From the NCBI RefSeq assembly GCF_021869535.1, contig NW_026262701.1, positions 42,473,278 through 42,537,277 of the forward strand: a DNA stretch of 64,000 nt, in the 5' to 3' direction. Shown here piece by piece: positions 55,185 through 64,000 of the stretch. The position numbers and the translations under genes are program-made. The stretch's first letter is position 1. Each line of letters begins with the position of its first letter. Source of the DNA: Mytilus californianus (taxonomy: Eukaryota > Mollusca > Bivalvia > Mytilida > Mytilidae). A model generated the notes under the pieces. That model was not told the DNA's origin. It was given only the letters and a program-made list of their open reading frames with translations, and did not search any database.

Positions 55185-58100
55185 TAAAATTGAGAGTGGA
55201 AATGGGGAATGTGTCAAAGAGACAACAACCCGCCCATAGAACAGACAACAGCAGAAGGTCATCAACAGGTCTTCAATGCAGCGAGAAATTCCCGCACCCG
55301 GAGGCGTCCTTCAGCTGGCCCCTAAACAAATATATACTAGTTCAGTGATAATGAACGCCATACTAAACTCCAAATTGTACACAAGAAACTAAAATTAAAA
55401 ATAATACAAGACTAACAAAGGCTAGAGGCTCCTGACTTGGGACAGGCGCAAAAATGCGGCGGGGTTAAACATGTTTATGAGATCTCAACCCTCCCCCTAT
55501 ACCTCTAGCCAATGTAGAAAAGTAAACGCATAACAATACGCACATTAAAGTTCAGTTCAAGAGAAGTCGGAGTCTGATGTCAGAAGATGTAACCAAAGAA
55601 AATAAACAAAATGACAATAATACATAAATAACAACAGACTACTAGCAGTTAACTGACATGCCAGCTCCAGACTTCAATTAAACTGATTGAAAGATTATGT
55701 CTTCATCATATGAATATATTAGGCACAATCCTTCCCGTTAGGGGTTTAGTATCATACCATCATAACATATATGAGAAGAACATAACCCGTGTCATGCCAA
55801 CAACTGGTTTTTAAATAAATGTGTTTAGTGCCGATGCAAAGACCCTATAAGTGAATCAATATTAACGCCAAAATATGCAATCTTTAATGACCTGACAACA
55901 GTATCGTAACTATATCCCTTCTAAATAAGTCTATTTAAAGGTTTTGTTAGCTTCAGAGGTGAATACTGACATTTTTGTGCTTTATAAAGAATATTTCCAT
56001 AAAAAGTTGGATGTGAAATACCTGAACGTATAAGAAGTCTGCATGTTGAGCTATATTTACGAATGATGTCCTTATACCGATGATAAAATTTAGTAAATGT
56101 TTTGACTAGTTTGTGATATCGAAAACCCTGGTGTAATAATTTTTCAGTAATACATAAATTTCTCTCGTTAAAATCTAAAACATTGTTACATACACGAGCG
56201 AATCGTACAAGTTGAGATATATAAACACCGTAAGATGGTGACAAGGGAACGTCACCATCTAAAAATGGATAATTAACGATAGGAAATGAAAAATCATCTC
56301 TTTTATCATATATTTTAGTATTAATTAGCTTTCCATTAATGATATAGATATCAAGATCGAGGAAAGGGCAGTGGTCATTGTTAGTATTAGCTTTATTTAA
56401 AGTAAGTTCAACAGGATAAATTTCTTTAGTATACATACTGAAGTCGTCATTATTGAGAGCCAAAATATCATCCAAATATCTAAAAGTATTATTAAATTTG
56501 TGTATCAGATGTTGTTTCGATTGGTCTTTGCTGATTTTTGTCATAAATTGTAACTCATAGCAATACAAAAAAAGGTCCGCAATAAGTGGTACACAGTTAG
56601 TTCCCATTGGAATTCCGATAACCTGACGATATACGGAATCTCCAAAGCGAACAAAAATGTTATCTAGTAAAAATTCAAGGGCATATATAGTATCAAAGCA
56701 TGTCCAATTGACATAGTTTTTTTGTTTATTGCTACTAAAAATGACCTAAAAGAGTTTGAACATATATATTCACATTCTGACTTTTTAAATGCCCATTTAA
56801 TTAGGTGTGTGAATTTTTTCTTAATGAGAATGTAAGGCAATGTGGTATATAGGGTAGAAAAATCAAAACTTTGAACAGATTCAAAATCACCAATATATGC
56901 ATGTAATTTATCAAGTACTTCCAACGAGTTCTTGACACTCCAAAAGTAATTAATTCCACTATTTTCGAAGGCCTTATTTGAACAATTTATTATCAGGTTT
57001 TTGATTGTACCAAGTGTACTGGTAAGAAGAATAGACAATTTAGTAGTGGAACAATGGCTTGAAGACGAAATGAATCTATATTTGTAAGGCGTTTTGTGTA
57101 GCTTCGGAAGCCAATACATAGTTGGGACTTTTATTGTATTTGGTTCTGCTTGTAAAGCGGTAGCTAAAAGTTTATGTTTGTTACAGATGTCGTTTTCTGA
57201 AAATGGAGTCAGTTGGAATGTTGGTGAATTGATGATTTCTTTTTTCAGAACCTCAATGTAAAATTTACGTCAAACAATAATAATTTTATTAGCAGCTTTA
57301 TCGGCCGGGACAAAAACAAATTCCTTGGCTAGTTCTTTTAGTTTATGTTTGATACGAGAAATAGGTTTATTGTGGTTATTGTTAAGAGTAAAATGTTCTT
57401 TAAAATGTTGAATACGTATATCAACTATGTTCATTACTGAATTAAAAAAAGAGTCCAAAGATTTTTTGTCAGCTTTTTCCCGTTTTATCCATTTCAAACA
57501 GTAAGTATGGAGTGAGTCGTGGATGATATTACGACACTCATTCCAATTAATAATTGACGGGGGACGATATTTAGGTCCTTTACTGAGGAATGATTTTAAC
57601 TCTCGGTCTTGGACGATGTTAAGATCTCCTGTTATAACATGGGAAATGGGTCCATAAATGTATTCGGAATTACTGCAATTACATGAAGTAGGTGTATTTT
57701 CACTAATATTAACATCTTTACACAATTGGCTATAATTAAACACAAATTTCCGGGTAGATTTCTTGTAAATATAACAAATAAGAGGGAGCTCAGTATTATC
57801 AAAATATCCCGGAATTTGTTCTTTAACAGAATGGTCGTTAAAAATACCGGCAATATTTACAAAATCAAAACCTTTATTGACATACTTTAGTTTAATAAAC
57901 TGTCTTTTATGATCTTCAGGGCGATCAATTTTGGGAAACAGTTTAGAATAACAATATGCCATTATAATTTGAACGATTTCATACTTAGGACTGCTATATG
58001 AAATTGTGTTGCAATACTCTAAAATTTTATTTAACTTATTAACCGGTAATGAACAGAGCTTTGTTAACAGATAATGTCTGCCGCTGTTTTTTGAAATAGA

Positions 58101-58296
58101 AATTAGGTCCGAAATATTGGTATGATTGGTCCGAAATTTTCTTTCATTGCGATTTTTTCTATGACCATAAGAACGGTTTTTACGAACAGTTTTAGAAACT
58201 ATATCCAAAATGTTAACAGAATCGGTTCTTGATATATTACCAATTTACTTAATTTACTTAATTTACTGAATTTACTTAAAAAAAAAAAAAAAAATA
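55185..58296 (-). mobile_element. PLE-type retroelement, copy 2, nested
   Basis: Minus-strand element inside the 6.3-kb element. Its 5' side begins near a run of about 17 A (58279-58296, T on the sense strand) and a fourfold AATTTACTT repeat (58250-58276). The reverse-transcriptase frame spans 58235-55921. A long 3' region runs to about 55185 with landmarks CTTTTACATTGGCTAGAGG-like, GTTTAACCCCGCCGCATTTT and TTTGACACATTCCCCATTTC (sense). A fragment of that tail also occurs at 18685-18770. Confidence 0.7.
55921..58235 (-). pseudogene. PLE-type reverse transcriptase, copy 2, nearly intact
   Basis: Sense order on the minus strand: SKTVRKNRSYGHRKNRNERK, KLPVNKLN-like leader, FVFNYSQLCKDVNI, CNCSNSEYIYGP, SHVITGDLNIV, LSKGPKYRPPSIINW, FVFVPADKAANKIIIV, a TGA at 57270-57272, KFYIEVLKKEII, YWLPKLHKTPYKYRFISSSS, FDFSTLYTTLP, a frameshift near 56745, IPMGTNCVPLIADLFLYCYE, the catalytic FRYLDDIL, IYDKRDDFSFPIVNYPF, and a C-terminal tail ending NRLI. 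Only one stop and one frameshift were found, so it is younger or better kept than copy 1. It is a different subfamily: the protein is similar but the DNA is not. No in-frame ATG precedes the leader; the start is either spliced in or lost. Confidence 0.8.
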
Positions 58297-58454
58297 CAAT
58301 CTTAATTTCAAGTAGATTAATTCGAAACACAATTCATGATTTATTTCTTCTAATTTTCAATGGAAAAAAGATATTTTCTTCACTTTTCTTTTAACAAACT
58401 ATTCGTTACAGAAATTAAAAAAATAAACAATGTATTTAACCCAGCACATCCTTA

Positions 58455-58740
58455 AAGTGTCTGTCCGAAGTCACGAGCCTGTACATGTAGTTCGGTGGTT
58501 GTCGTTGGTTCATCTCTATCGTATTTGTTGTTTTTCGTACATTGTGTTGTTATGAGTTAGGCCGTTAGTTTTCTTGTTCCTTCCATATTTTTCATGTCGG
58601 GGCTTTTTAAATCCGACTATAAGGTACGTGTTTTCGTTGTTGAATGCCGGACGAGAGCATATAATTGCTTAGTACATACACTTTATTTGACCCTGGTGAT
58701 AAGTTATCTTATTTGCAATCATACCACATCTCCACTGTTT
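58455..58740 (+). repeat. Interspersed repeat family B, copy 3
   Basis: TGTAGTTCGGTGGTTGTCGT, GTTATGAGTTAGGCCGTTAG, CATGTCGGGGCTTTTTAAAT, GTTGTTGAATGCC-like and TTGCAATCATACCACATCTC follow family B order. It lies in the right half of the 6.3-kb element. Confidence 0.65.
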
Positions 58741-59037
58741 ATATTAAAAAAAACATTCTTTCAAGCACCAAGGAAAGATGGTGAATGGTCGTTTTTTTTT
58801 TTATTGAACTTACAAAATTTCACCCTGACAACAAATAAGACAACAGTCGTTAGTAGTATAACGATATATGAATGTCTTTAGGATAATATGGTCGAAAAAA
58901 AAACTTTTTCTCTTTAAAAACACAAAGTCGAATAGAGGTACGCAACGACGACTTCTGAACGAAATTAACGGCATATATTTTATAATATTTGATATGTAGT
59001 TTATTTTGTATATTTCATCTTTAAATTACAATATATT

Positions 59038-59107
59038 GCAAGACGCCGTACAGACAAAAGTTGTTATTTTGCAATTCGCCGTACAACGTTCTGCAATTCG
59101 CCGTACA
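59038..59107 (-). repeat. Subterminal 15-mers, right side
   Basis: Three words GCAAGACGCCGTACA (59038-59052), GCAATTCGCCGTACA (59071-59085) and GCAATTCGCCGTACA (59093-59107) are inverted relatives of the left-side set. Confidence 0.8.
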
Positions 59108-59130
59108 ATAAACAAACAATGTTTTGATCC

Positions 59131-59509
59131 ATATTCTTTAAAAAACATCTTTTTGACAACAAATCACAGTAAATATGATGTCACATTATCATAATCTAAA
59201 AACGTGTCTGGAAAAATAATGAAAAACAGTTGAATATCTTGCCAATGGGGCGACAGAGGACGATCGACCTCGAAATTTTCGGGTACTAAGTGGCAAGAAT
59301 TGGAGTATAACACAAAATCTTGTCATAATTTTGTACTTATCGGCCTAATAATTTAAAGTATTATATATCAGAAAATCATTTCTTAAGCGGTACCCTCGTC
59401 AAATCAGTAGAAATACTTTAAATTGAATGAATTCTTACCTTGTTTACTTTTTTTTCATTTTCTCTCCGCTTCGTTAGTACCCAATTTCCGGTGGCGATGA
59501 TACACAGTG
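59131..59509 (-). repeat. Right terminal inverted repeat of the 6.3-kb element
   Basis: Reverse complement of 53208-53585 with scattered mismatches; the outermost 40 or so bases are identical. It ends GGCGATGATACACAGTG at 59509, followed by TTGAT. Confidence 0.9.
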
Positions 59510-60015
59510 TTGATAGAGGATTGCTGCTCACAAGGAAGCTATTAAACCAAGAGTTCAAATGGTGAAGTTGAAATCATCGCTTCGTAAATTTTACGGACGC
59601 CATCACAAGTTGGTTGACCGTTATGGAATAACCGTTTCACAGATGATATCGGATATGTTCCTTATGTTGTAGCTACAATACCTTCCCTTTTCACGAATGT
59701 GACTTACCGAATTAGACTATATACGGGATTTTTAATAATATAAGCAACACGACGGGTGCCACATGTGGAGCAGGATCTGCTTACCCTTCCGGAGCACCTG
59801 AGATCACCCCCAGTTTTTGGTGGGGTTCGTGTTGCTTAGTCTTTGGTTTTCTATGTTGTGTCATCTGTACTATTATTTGTCTGTTTGTCTTTTTATTTTT
59901 GGCCATGGCGTTGTCAGTTTGTTTTTGGATCTATGAGTTTTACTGTCCTTCTGGTATCTTTCGTCCCTCTTTTATAGTTGGGATTCAGTGGGTATCAATT
60001 TTCATAACGAGTCAT
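59510..60015 (+). pseudogene. PLE copy 1, C-terminus and 3' tail
   Basis: The frame resumes after the insertion with DRGLLLTRKLLNQEF. After a one-base shift it continues KLKSSLRKFYGRHHKLVDRY and GITVSQMISDMF to a TAG near 59671. The 3' tail (family D) runs from GGGTGCCACATGTGGAGCAG at 59755 to about 60010. Short frames through the tail such as GAGSAYPSGAPEITPSF are read-through and not a separate gene. Confidence 0.75.
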
Positions 60016-61010
60016 TGAGATTTGGTTATGGTTCAAGTGCTAGCTGATGTCAATAAAATCATCCTTACATTAAATATATATGTTTTTGGGATTATTTATG
60101 GTGTTTTTGTTTAATACTTTATTCCTATTTGTAAAGCGTTAATTCTTTATTCATTTATTTTTACATATTTCAAGGTATTTAATTAATGCTCCAAACATTC
60201 TAATGGTTTCACTGGTTTAGAAATTTTTATGATAAAGGTCATAAAAAGTGAAGTCCACATACATAGTGACATTTAAATATTTCCCTCTCACTTAAATATT
60301 TGATAGAGCAAAACAAGGTCATTTTCTGGTGTCCGCTTGCTAGTTAACATCGCCCTTTTTTTTATTTTATTTCATTTTCTTACATGTATCAGGTGTATTC
60401 AGGGTAAGTATTTCATAGTTAGTTACTACTAATTTTTTAAACATATTATGAGTTATTCAGAATTAGTTACTGTTCAATAGCAGTAAATCATTATGTTCTG
60501 GTGCTTGGACATAGTTTAGTTGCCCATTTATTTGACGACGTGCATATAATCACTAATCTGAGACCTGATTTTGTCTTGATCAGGCTGTTATTCGCCGTCT
60601 TTGATAAAGGAGGGACTGTTCAACTGCAAGAACAGTTTTACTGACCTTTTATGGGATGCATAGAACATAGACTCCAGGATTCTTACTCGTAGACCTGATG
60701 TTATCAGCATAAAGACACGTCGGGGAGATACCACCAAGAACCCCATGGTTTTCGTCCTGAAATGGTAATACTTCAGATGGGTGGAGACACTGACGACATA
60801 GAAAAGTATAATCAACATGATTATATGGAGTCACTGAAATATTTCATTACAAAGCTTCAGAACAATTACTAGGTACAATACGATGTCCTGTTAGATTTTA
60901 ACACGTCGTCAAGTCCCGAAAACAGGCGCGAGGCACGAGAATCCCTAGTACACCACATGACGCGTTCAGTTCGTACTGCTGACAGATATTACTCACTTCA
61001 TAATCATAAA
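59515..61010 (+). repeat. Tandem segment, copy 1 (right part)
   Basis: Together with 53031-53207 (177 bp) this 1496-bp part makes the first 1673-bp unit of a tandem series; the unit is split by the 6.3-kb insertion. It holds the PLE C-terminus, tail, and about 950 bp of flank. Confidence 0.85.
60540..61010 (+). pseudogene. Unrecognised coding-like relic in the tandem unit
   Basis: Reading plus: QEPHGFRPEMVILQMGGDTD, DIEKYNQHDYMESLKYFITK, LQNNY, a TAG, then VQYDVLLDFNTSSSPENRRE and ARESLVHHMTRSVRTADRYY. One stop interrupts about 100 residues that look protein-like. It is repeated at 62651-63121. No domain is known to me. At 61011 the frame runs directly into PLE reverse-transcriptase codons, forming a chimeric frame. 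Confidence 0.4.
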
Positions 61011-63121
61011 GACAATGAGGGTCGGTTGAAAACAAAACTTTACGACAAAAGAGATGATTTCAGCTTCCCAATTGTGAACTTTCCATTTCTATGTAGCAAC
61101 ATTCCAGCAGCGCCTGCATACGGAGTATATATCTCCCAATTGATACGATATTCCCGGGCTTGTGTTTCCCTTCATGATTTCCTTGATAGAGGATTGCTGC
61201 TCACAAGGAAGCTATTAAACCAAGAGTTCAAATGGTGAAGTTGAAATCATCGCTTCGTAAATTTTACGGACGCCATCACAAGTTGGTTGACCGTTATGGA
61301 ATAACCGTTTCACAGATGATATCGGATATGTTCCTTATGTTGTAGCTACAATACCTTCCCTTTTCACGAATGTGACTTACCGAATTAGACTATATACGGG
61401 ATTTTTAATAATATAAGCAACACGACGGGTGCCACATGTGGAGCAGGATCTGCTTACCCTTCCGGAGCACCTGAGATCACCCCCAGTTTTTGGTGGGGTT
61501 CGTGTTGCTTAGTCTTTGGTTTTCTATGTTGTGTCATCTGTACTATTATTTGTCTGTTTGTCTTTTTATTTTTGGCCATGGCGTTGTCAGTTTGTTTTTG
61601 GATCTATGAGTTTTACTGTCCTTCTGGTATCTTTCGTCCCTCTTTTATAGTTGGGATTCAGTGGGTATCAATTTTCATAACGAGTCATTGAGATTTGGTT
61701 ATGGTTCAAGTGCTAGCTGATGTCAATAAAATCATCCTTACATTAAATATATATTGATTGATTGATTGTTGGTTGCTTAACGTCCAGTGGCAAATATTTC
61801 ATGCATATTCAGGACGAGAACAAGTTCACAATAAATACAATAGGTAGGTTCTGTAATAGATTAAGGGATTAAGGTCGGAGAAATTTAGACTGCCACGGGA
61901 AATGAGGGTATATTGGATAGGGACAGAAATTTAGCCTTGCAACAGGTCACCTACGGACCCCTCAAAGAGTTGTTGCAAGGGTTCTTAACGTGCAAAGAAC
62001 GTGGCACTTTCTTTACACGAGGCATCGGATTTAACGTCCCCATTCTGACCGGACGTGGCTGCAAATTTGTACATCCCGCACAGCCAAACGGACGCCCCAC
62101 TTTAGCACGGGTTTTACTGCCGGTCGGAGGAAGACCAATGGTGACCATACTTCTATTCCCCAGTCACCCTTGGGGGGCATTAAATATATATTTTTTTGGG
62201 ATTATTTATGGTGTTTTTGTTTAATACTTTATTCCTATTTGTAAAGCGTTAATTCTTTATTCATTTATTTTTACATATTTCAAGGTATTTAATTAATGCT
62301 CCAAACATTCTAATGGTTTCATTGGTTTAGAAATTTTTATGATAAAGGTCATAAAAAGTGAAGTCCACATACATAGTGACATTTAAATATTTCCCTCTCA
62401 CTTAAATATTTGATAGAGCAGAACAAGGTCATTTTCTGGTGTCCGCTTGCTAGTTAACATCGCCCTTTTTTTTAATTTTATTTCATTTTCTTACATGTAT
62501 CAGGTGTATTCAGGGTAAGTATTTCATAGTTAGTTACTACTAATTTTTTAAACATATTATGAGTTATTCAGAATTAGTTACTGTTCAATGGCAGTAAATC
62601 ATTATGTTCTGGTGCTTGGACATAGTTTATTTGCCCATTTATTTGACGACGTGCATATAATCACTAATCTGAGACCTGATTTTGTCTTGATCAGGCTGTT
62701 ATTCGCCGTCTTTGATAAAGGAGGGACTGTTCAACTGCAAGAACAGTTTTACTGACCTTTTATGGGATGCATAGAACATAGACTCCAGGATTCTTACTCG
62801 TAGACCTGATGTTATCAGCATAAAGACACGTCGGGGAGATACCACCAAGAACCCCATGGTTTTCGTCCTGAAATGGTAATACTTCAGATGGGTGGAGACA
62901 CTGACGACATAGAAAAGGATAATCAACATGATTATATGGAGTCACTGAAATATTTCATTACAAAGCTTCAGAACAATTACTAGGTACAATACGATGTCCT
63001 GTTAGATTTTAACACGTCGTCAAGTCCCGAAAACAGGCGCGAGGCACGAGAATCCCTAGTACACCACATGACGCGTTCAGTTCGTACTGCTGACAGATAT
63101 TACTCACTTCATAATCATAAA
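61011..63121 (+). repeat. Tandem segment, copy 2
   Basis: The unit begins GACAATGAGGGTCGGTTGAA inside the reverse transcriptase, equal to 53031, and ends ...CATAATCATAAA. Without the 438-bp interruption at 61741-62191 it is 1673 bp, the same as copy 1 and with only a few base differences. It encodes KLYDKRDDFSFPIVNFPF to LHDFLDRGLLLTRKLLNQEF, then tail and flank. Confidence 0.9.
61755..62177 (+). mobile_element. Retroposon family C, full copy with 14-bp TSD
   Basis: 423 bp inserted into tandem copy 2. CATTAAATATATAT occurs on both sides (61741-61754 and 62178-62191) and only once at the matching site in copies 1 and 3. It starts (TGAT)n and ends CACCCTTGGGGGG. A 14-bp duplication plus a simple-repeat end indicates target-primed reverse transcription; on this reading the sense strand is the minus strand, with an (AATC)n 3' tail. 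Either a SINE or the 3' end of a LINE. Confidence 0.85.
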
Positions 63122-64000
63122 GACAATGAGGGTCGGTTGAAAACAAAACTTTACGACAAAAGAGATGATTTCAGCTTCCCAATTGTGAACTTTCCATTTC
63201 TATGTAGCAACATTCCAGCAGCGCCTGCATACGGAGTATATATCTCCCAATTGATACGATATTCCCGGGCTTGTGTTTCCCTTCATGATTTCCTTGATAG
63301 AGGATTGCTGCTCACAAGGAAGCTATTAAACCAAGAGTTCAAATGGTGAAGTTGAAATCATCGCTTCGTAAATTTTACGGACGCCATCACAAGTTGGTTG
63401 ACCGTTATGGAATAACCGTTTCACAGATGATATCGGATATGTTCCTTATGTTGTAGCTACAATACCTTCCCTTTTCACGAATGTGACTTACCGAATTAAG
63501 ACTATATACGGGATTTTTAATAATATAAGCAACACGACGGGTGCCACATGTGGAGCAGGATCTGCTTACCCTTCCGGAGCACCTGAGATCACCCCCAGTT
63601 TTTGGTGGGGTTCGTGTTGCTTAGTCTTTGGTTTTCTATGTTGTGTCATCTGTACTATTATTTGTCTGTTTGTCTTTTTATTTTTGGCCATGGCGTTGTC
63701 AGTTTGTTTTTGGATCTATGAGTTTTACTGTCCTTCTGGTATCTTTCGTCCCTCTTTTATAGTTGGGATTCAGTGGGTATCAATTTTCATAACGAGTCAT
63801 TGAGATTTGGTTATGGTTCAAGTGCTAGCTGATGTCAATAAAATCATCCTTACATTAAATATATATGTTTTTGGGATTATTTATGGTGTTTTTGTTTAAT
63901 ACTTTATTCCTATTTGTAAAGCGTTAATTCTTTATTCATTTATTTTTACATATTTCAAGGTATTTAATTAATGCTCCAAACATTCTAATGGTTTCATTGG
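63122..64000 (+). repeat. Tandem segment, copy 3, cut by window end
   Basis: Starts again at GACAATGAGGGTCGGTTGAA (63122) and follows copies 1 and 2 through the PLE C-terminus, family D tail and part of the flank. It shares the GGTTTCATTGG variant with copy 2 against GGTTTCACTGG in copy 1. It lacks the family C insertion, so it restores the empty site. Confidence 0.9.

Larger units (their letters stand above)
53208..59509. mobile_element. 6.3-kb long-TIR element with CACTGTG ends
   Basis: The left end CACTGTGTATCATCGCCACC (53208) is the exact reverse complement of the right end (59509), and similarity continues for about 378 bp. TTGAT flanks both sides (53203-53207 and 59510-59514). The uninterrupted target, CCTTGATAGAGG, survives in the tandem copies near 61182 and 63293, so insertion and a 5-bp duplication are shown directly. 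Transib and RAG-related elements have 5-bp duplications and CAC(A/T)(A/G)TG ends, so that group is the leading inference; such long TIRs are atypical for it. No transposase is recognisable inside, so the copy is non-autonomous. It holds a nested minus-strand PLE (55185-58296) and two family B repeats. Confidence 0.85.

Noticed and set aside
53208-59509. Maverick/Polinton identity for the long-TIR element
   Set aside because: Polintons duplicate 6 bp, start AG and carry integrase and polymerase genes; here the duplication is 5 bp, the ends are CAC and no such genes are visible.
63483-63803. Protein-coding gene of 106 residues
   Set aside because: The frame is read-through of the PLE 3' tail; the same non-coding tail recurs as solo copies at 2431, 31853 and 46287.
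59440-64000. LTR retrotransposon with direct terminal repeats
   Set aside because: The long direct repeats are internal reverse-transcriptase sequence plus flank in tandem, without TG...CA ends, primer-binding site or gag/integrase.

Overview
The window is eukaryotic nuclear DNA: AT-rich, gene-poor, with spliced genes (GT-AG introns with pyrimidine tracts) and crowded with decayed mobile elements. Several interspersed repeats, and the reverse-transcriptase type, are ones I associate with mytilid bivalves (mussels). That assignment is recognition plus inference; no marker gene proves it. No rRNA, CRISPR array or prokaryotic operon is present.

Host-type genes are few. The best is a five-exon immunoglobulin-superfamily receptor on the plus strand (27811-36100): signal peptide, Ig domain, second partial Ig-like exon, short stalk, transmembrane helix and short tail. 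Every junction I can define is phase 1. A C2H2 zinc-finger gene with two visible exons lies on the minus strand at 10872-11627, with one frameshift. A second C2H2 gene with stops (43658-45240, plus) is followed by unrecognised coding relics to about 48950.

DNA transposons, left to right: a SWIM-domain fragment (3615-3860); a hAT-type element with matched ends (5154-8219); a PIF/Harbinger (HARBI1-like) pseudogene (12128-13206, minus); a 3.9-kb element bounded by a perfect 29-nt inverted repeat and TAA duplications (17503-21415); a mariner element with TA target sites and an apparent intron in its transposase (21811-23654); and a pogo/DDE-1-like fragment (near 38604-38891, minus).

The right end is the most structured part. 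A Penelope-like (PLE-type) reverse-transcriptase copy starts near 51616 and is cut at 53207 by a 6302-bp element (53208-59509). That element has about 378-bp terminal inverted repeats beginning CACTGTG and an exact 5-bp duplication TTGAT. It contains a second, minus-strand PLE-type copy (55185-58296). Beyond it the first PLE resumes, and a 1673-bp segment made of the PLE 3' end plus flank is present in three tandem copies, the last cut by the window end. The second copy carries a 423-bp retroposon with a 14-bp duplication. The downstream copies preserve the empty target site of the 6.3-kb element, so the order of events can be read: PLE insertion, tandem amplification, then separate insertions into single copies.

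The rest is interspersed repeat families (lettered A-H here for cross-reference), fold-back palindromes and unassigned AT-rich DNA.
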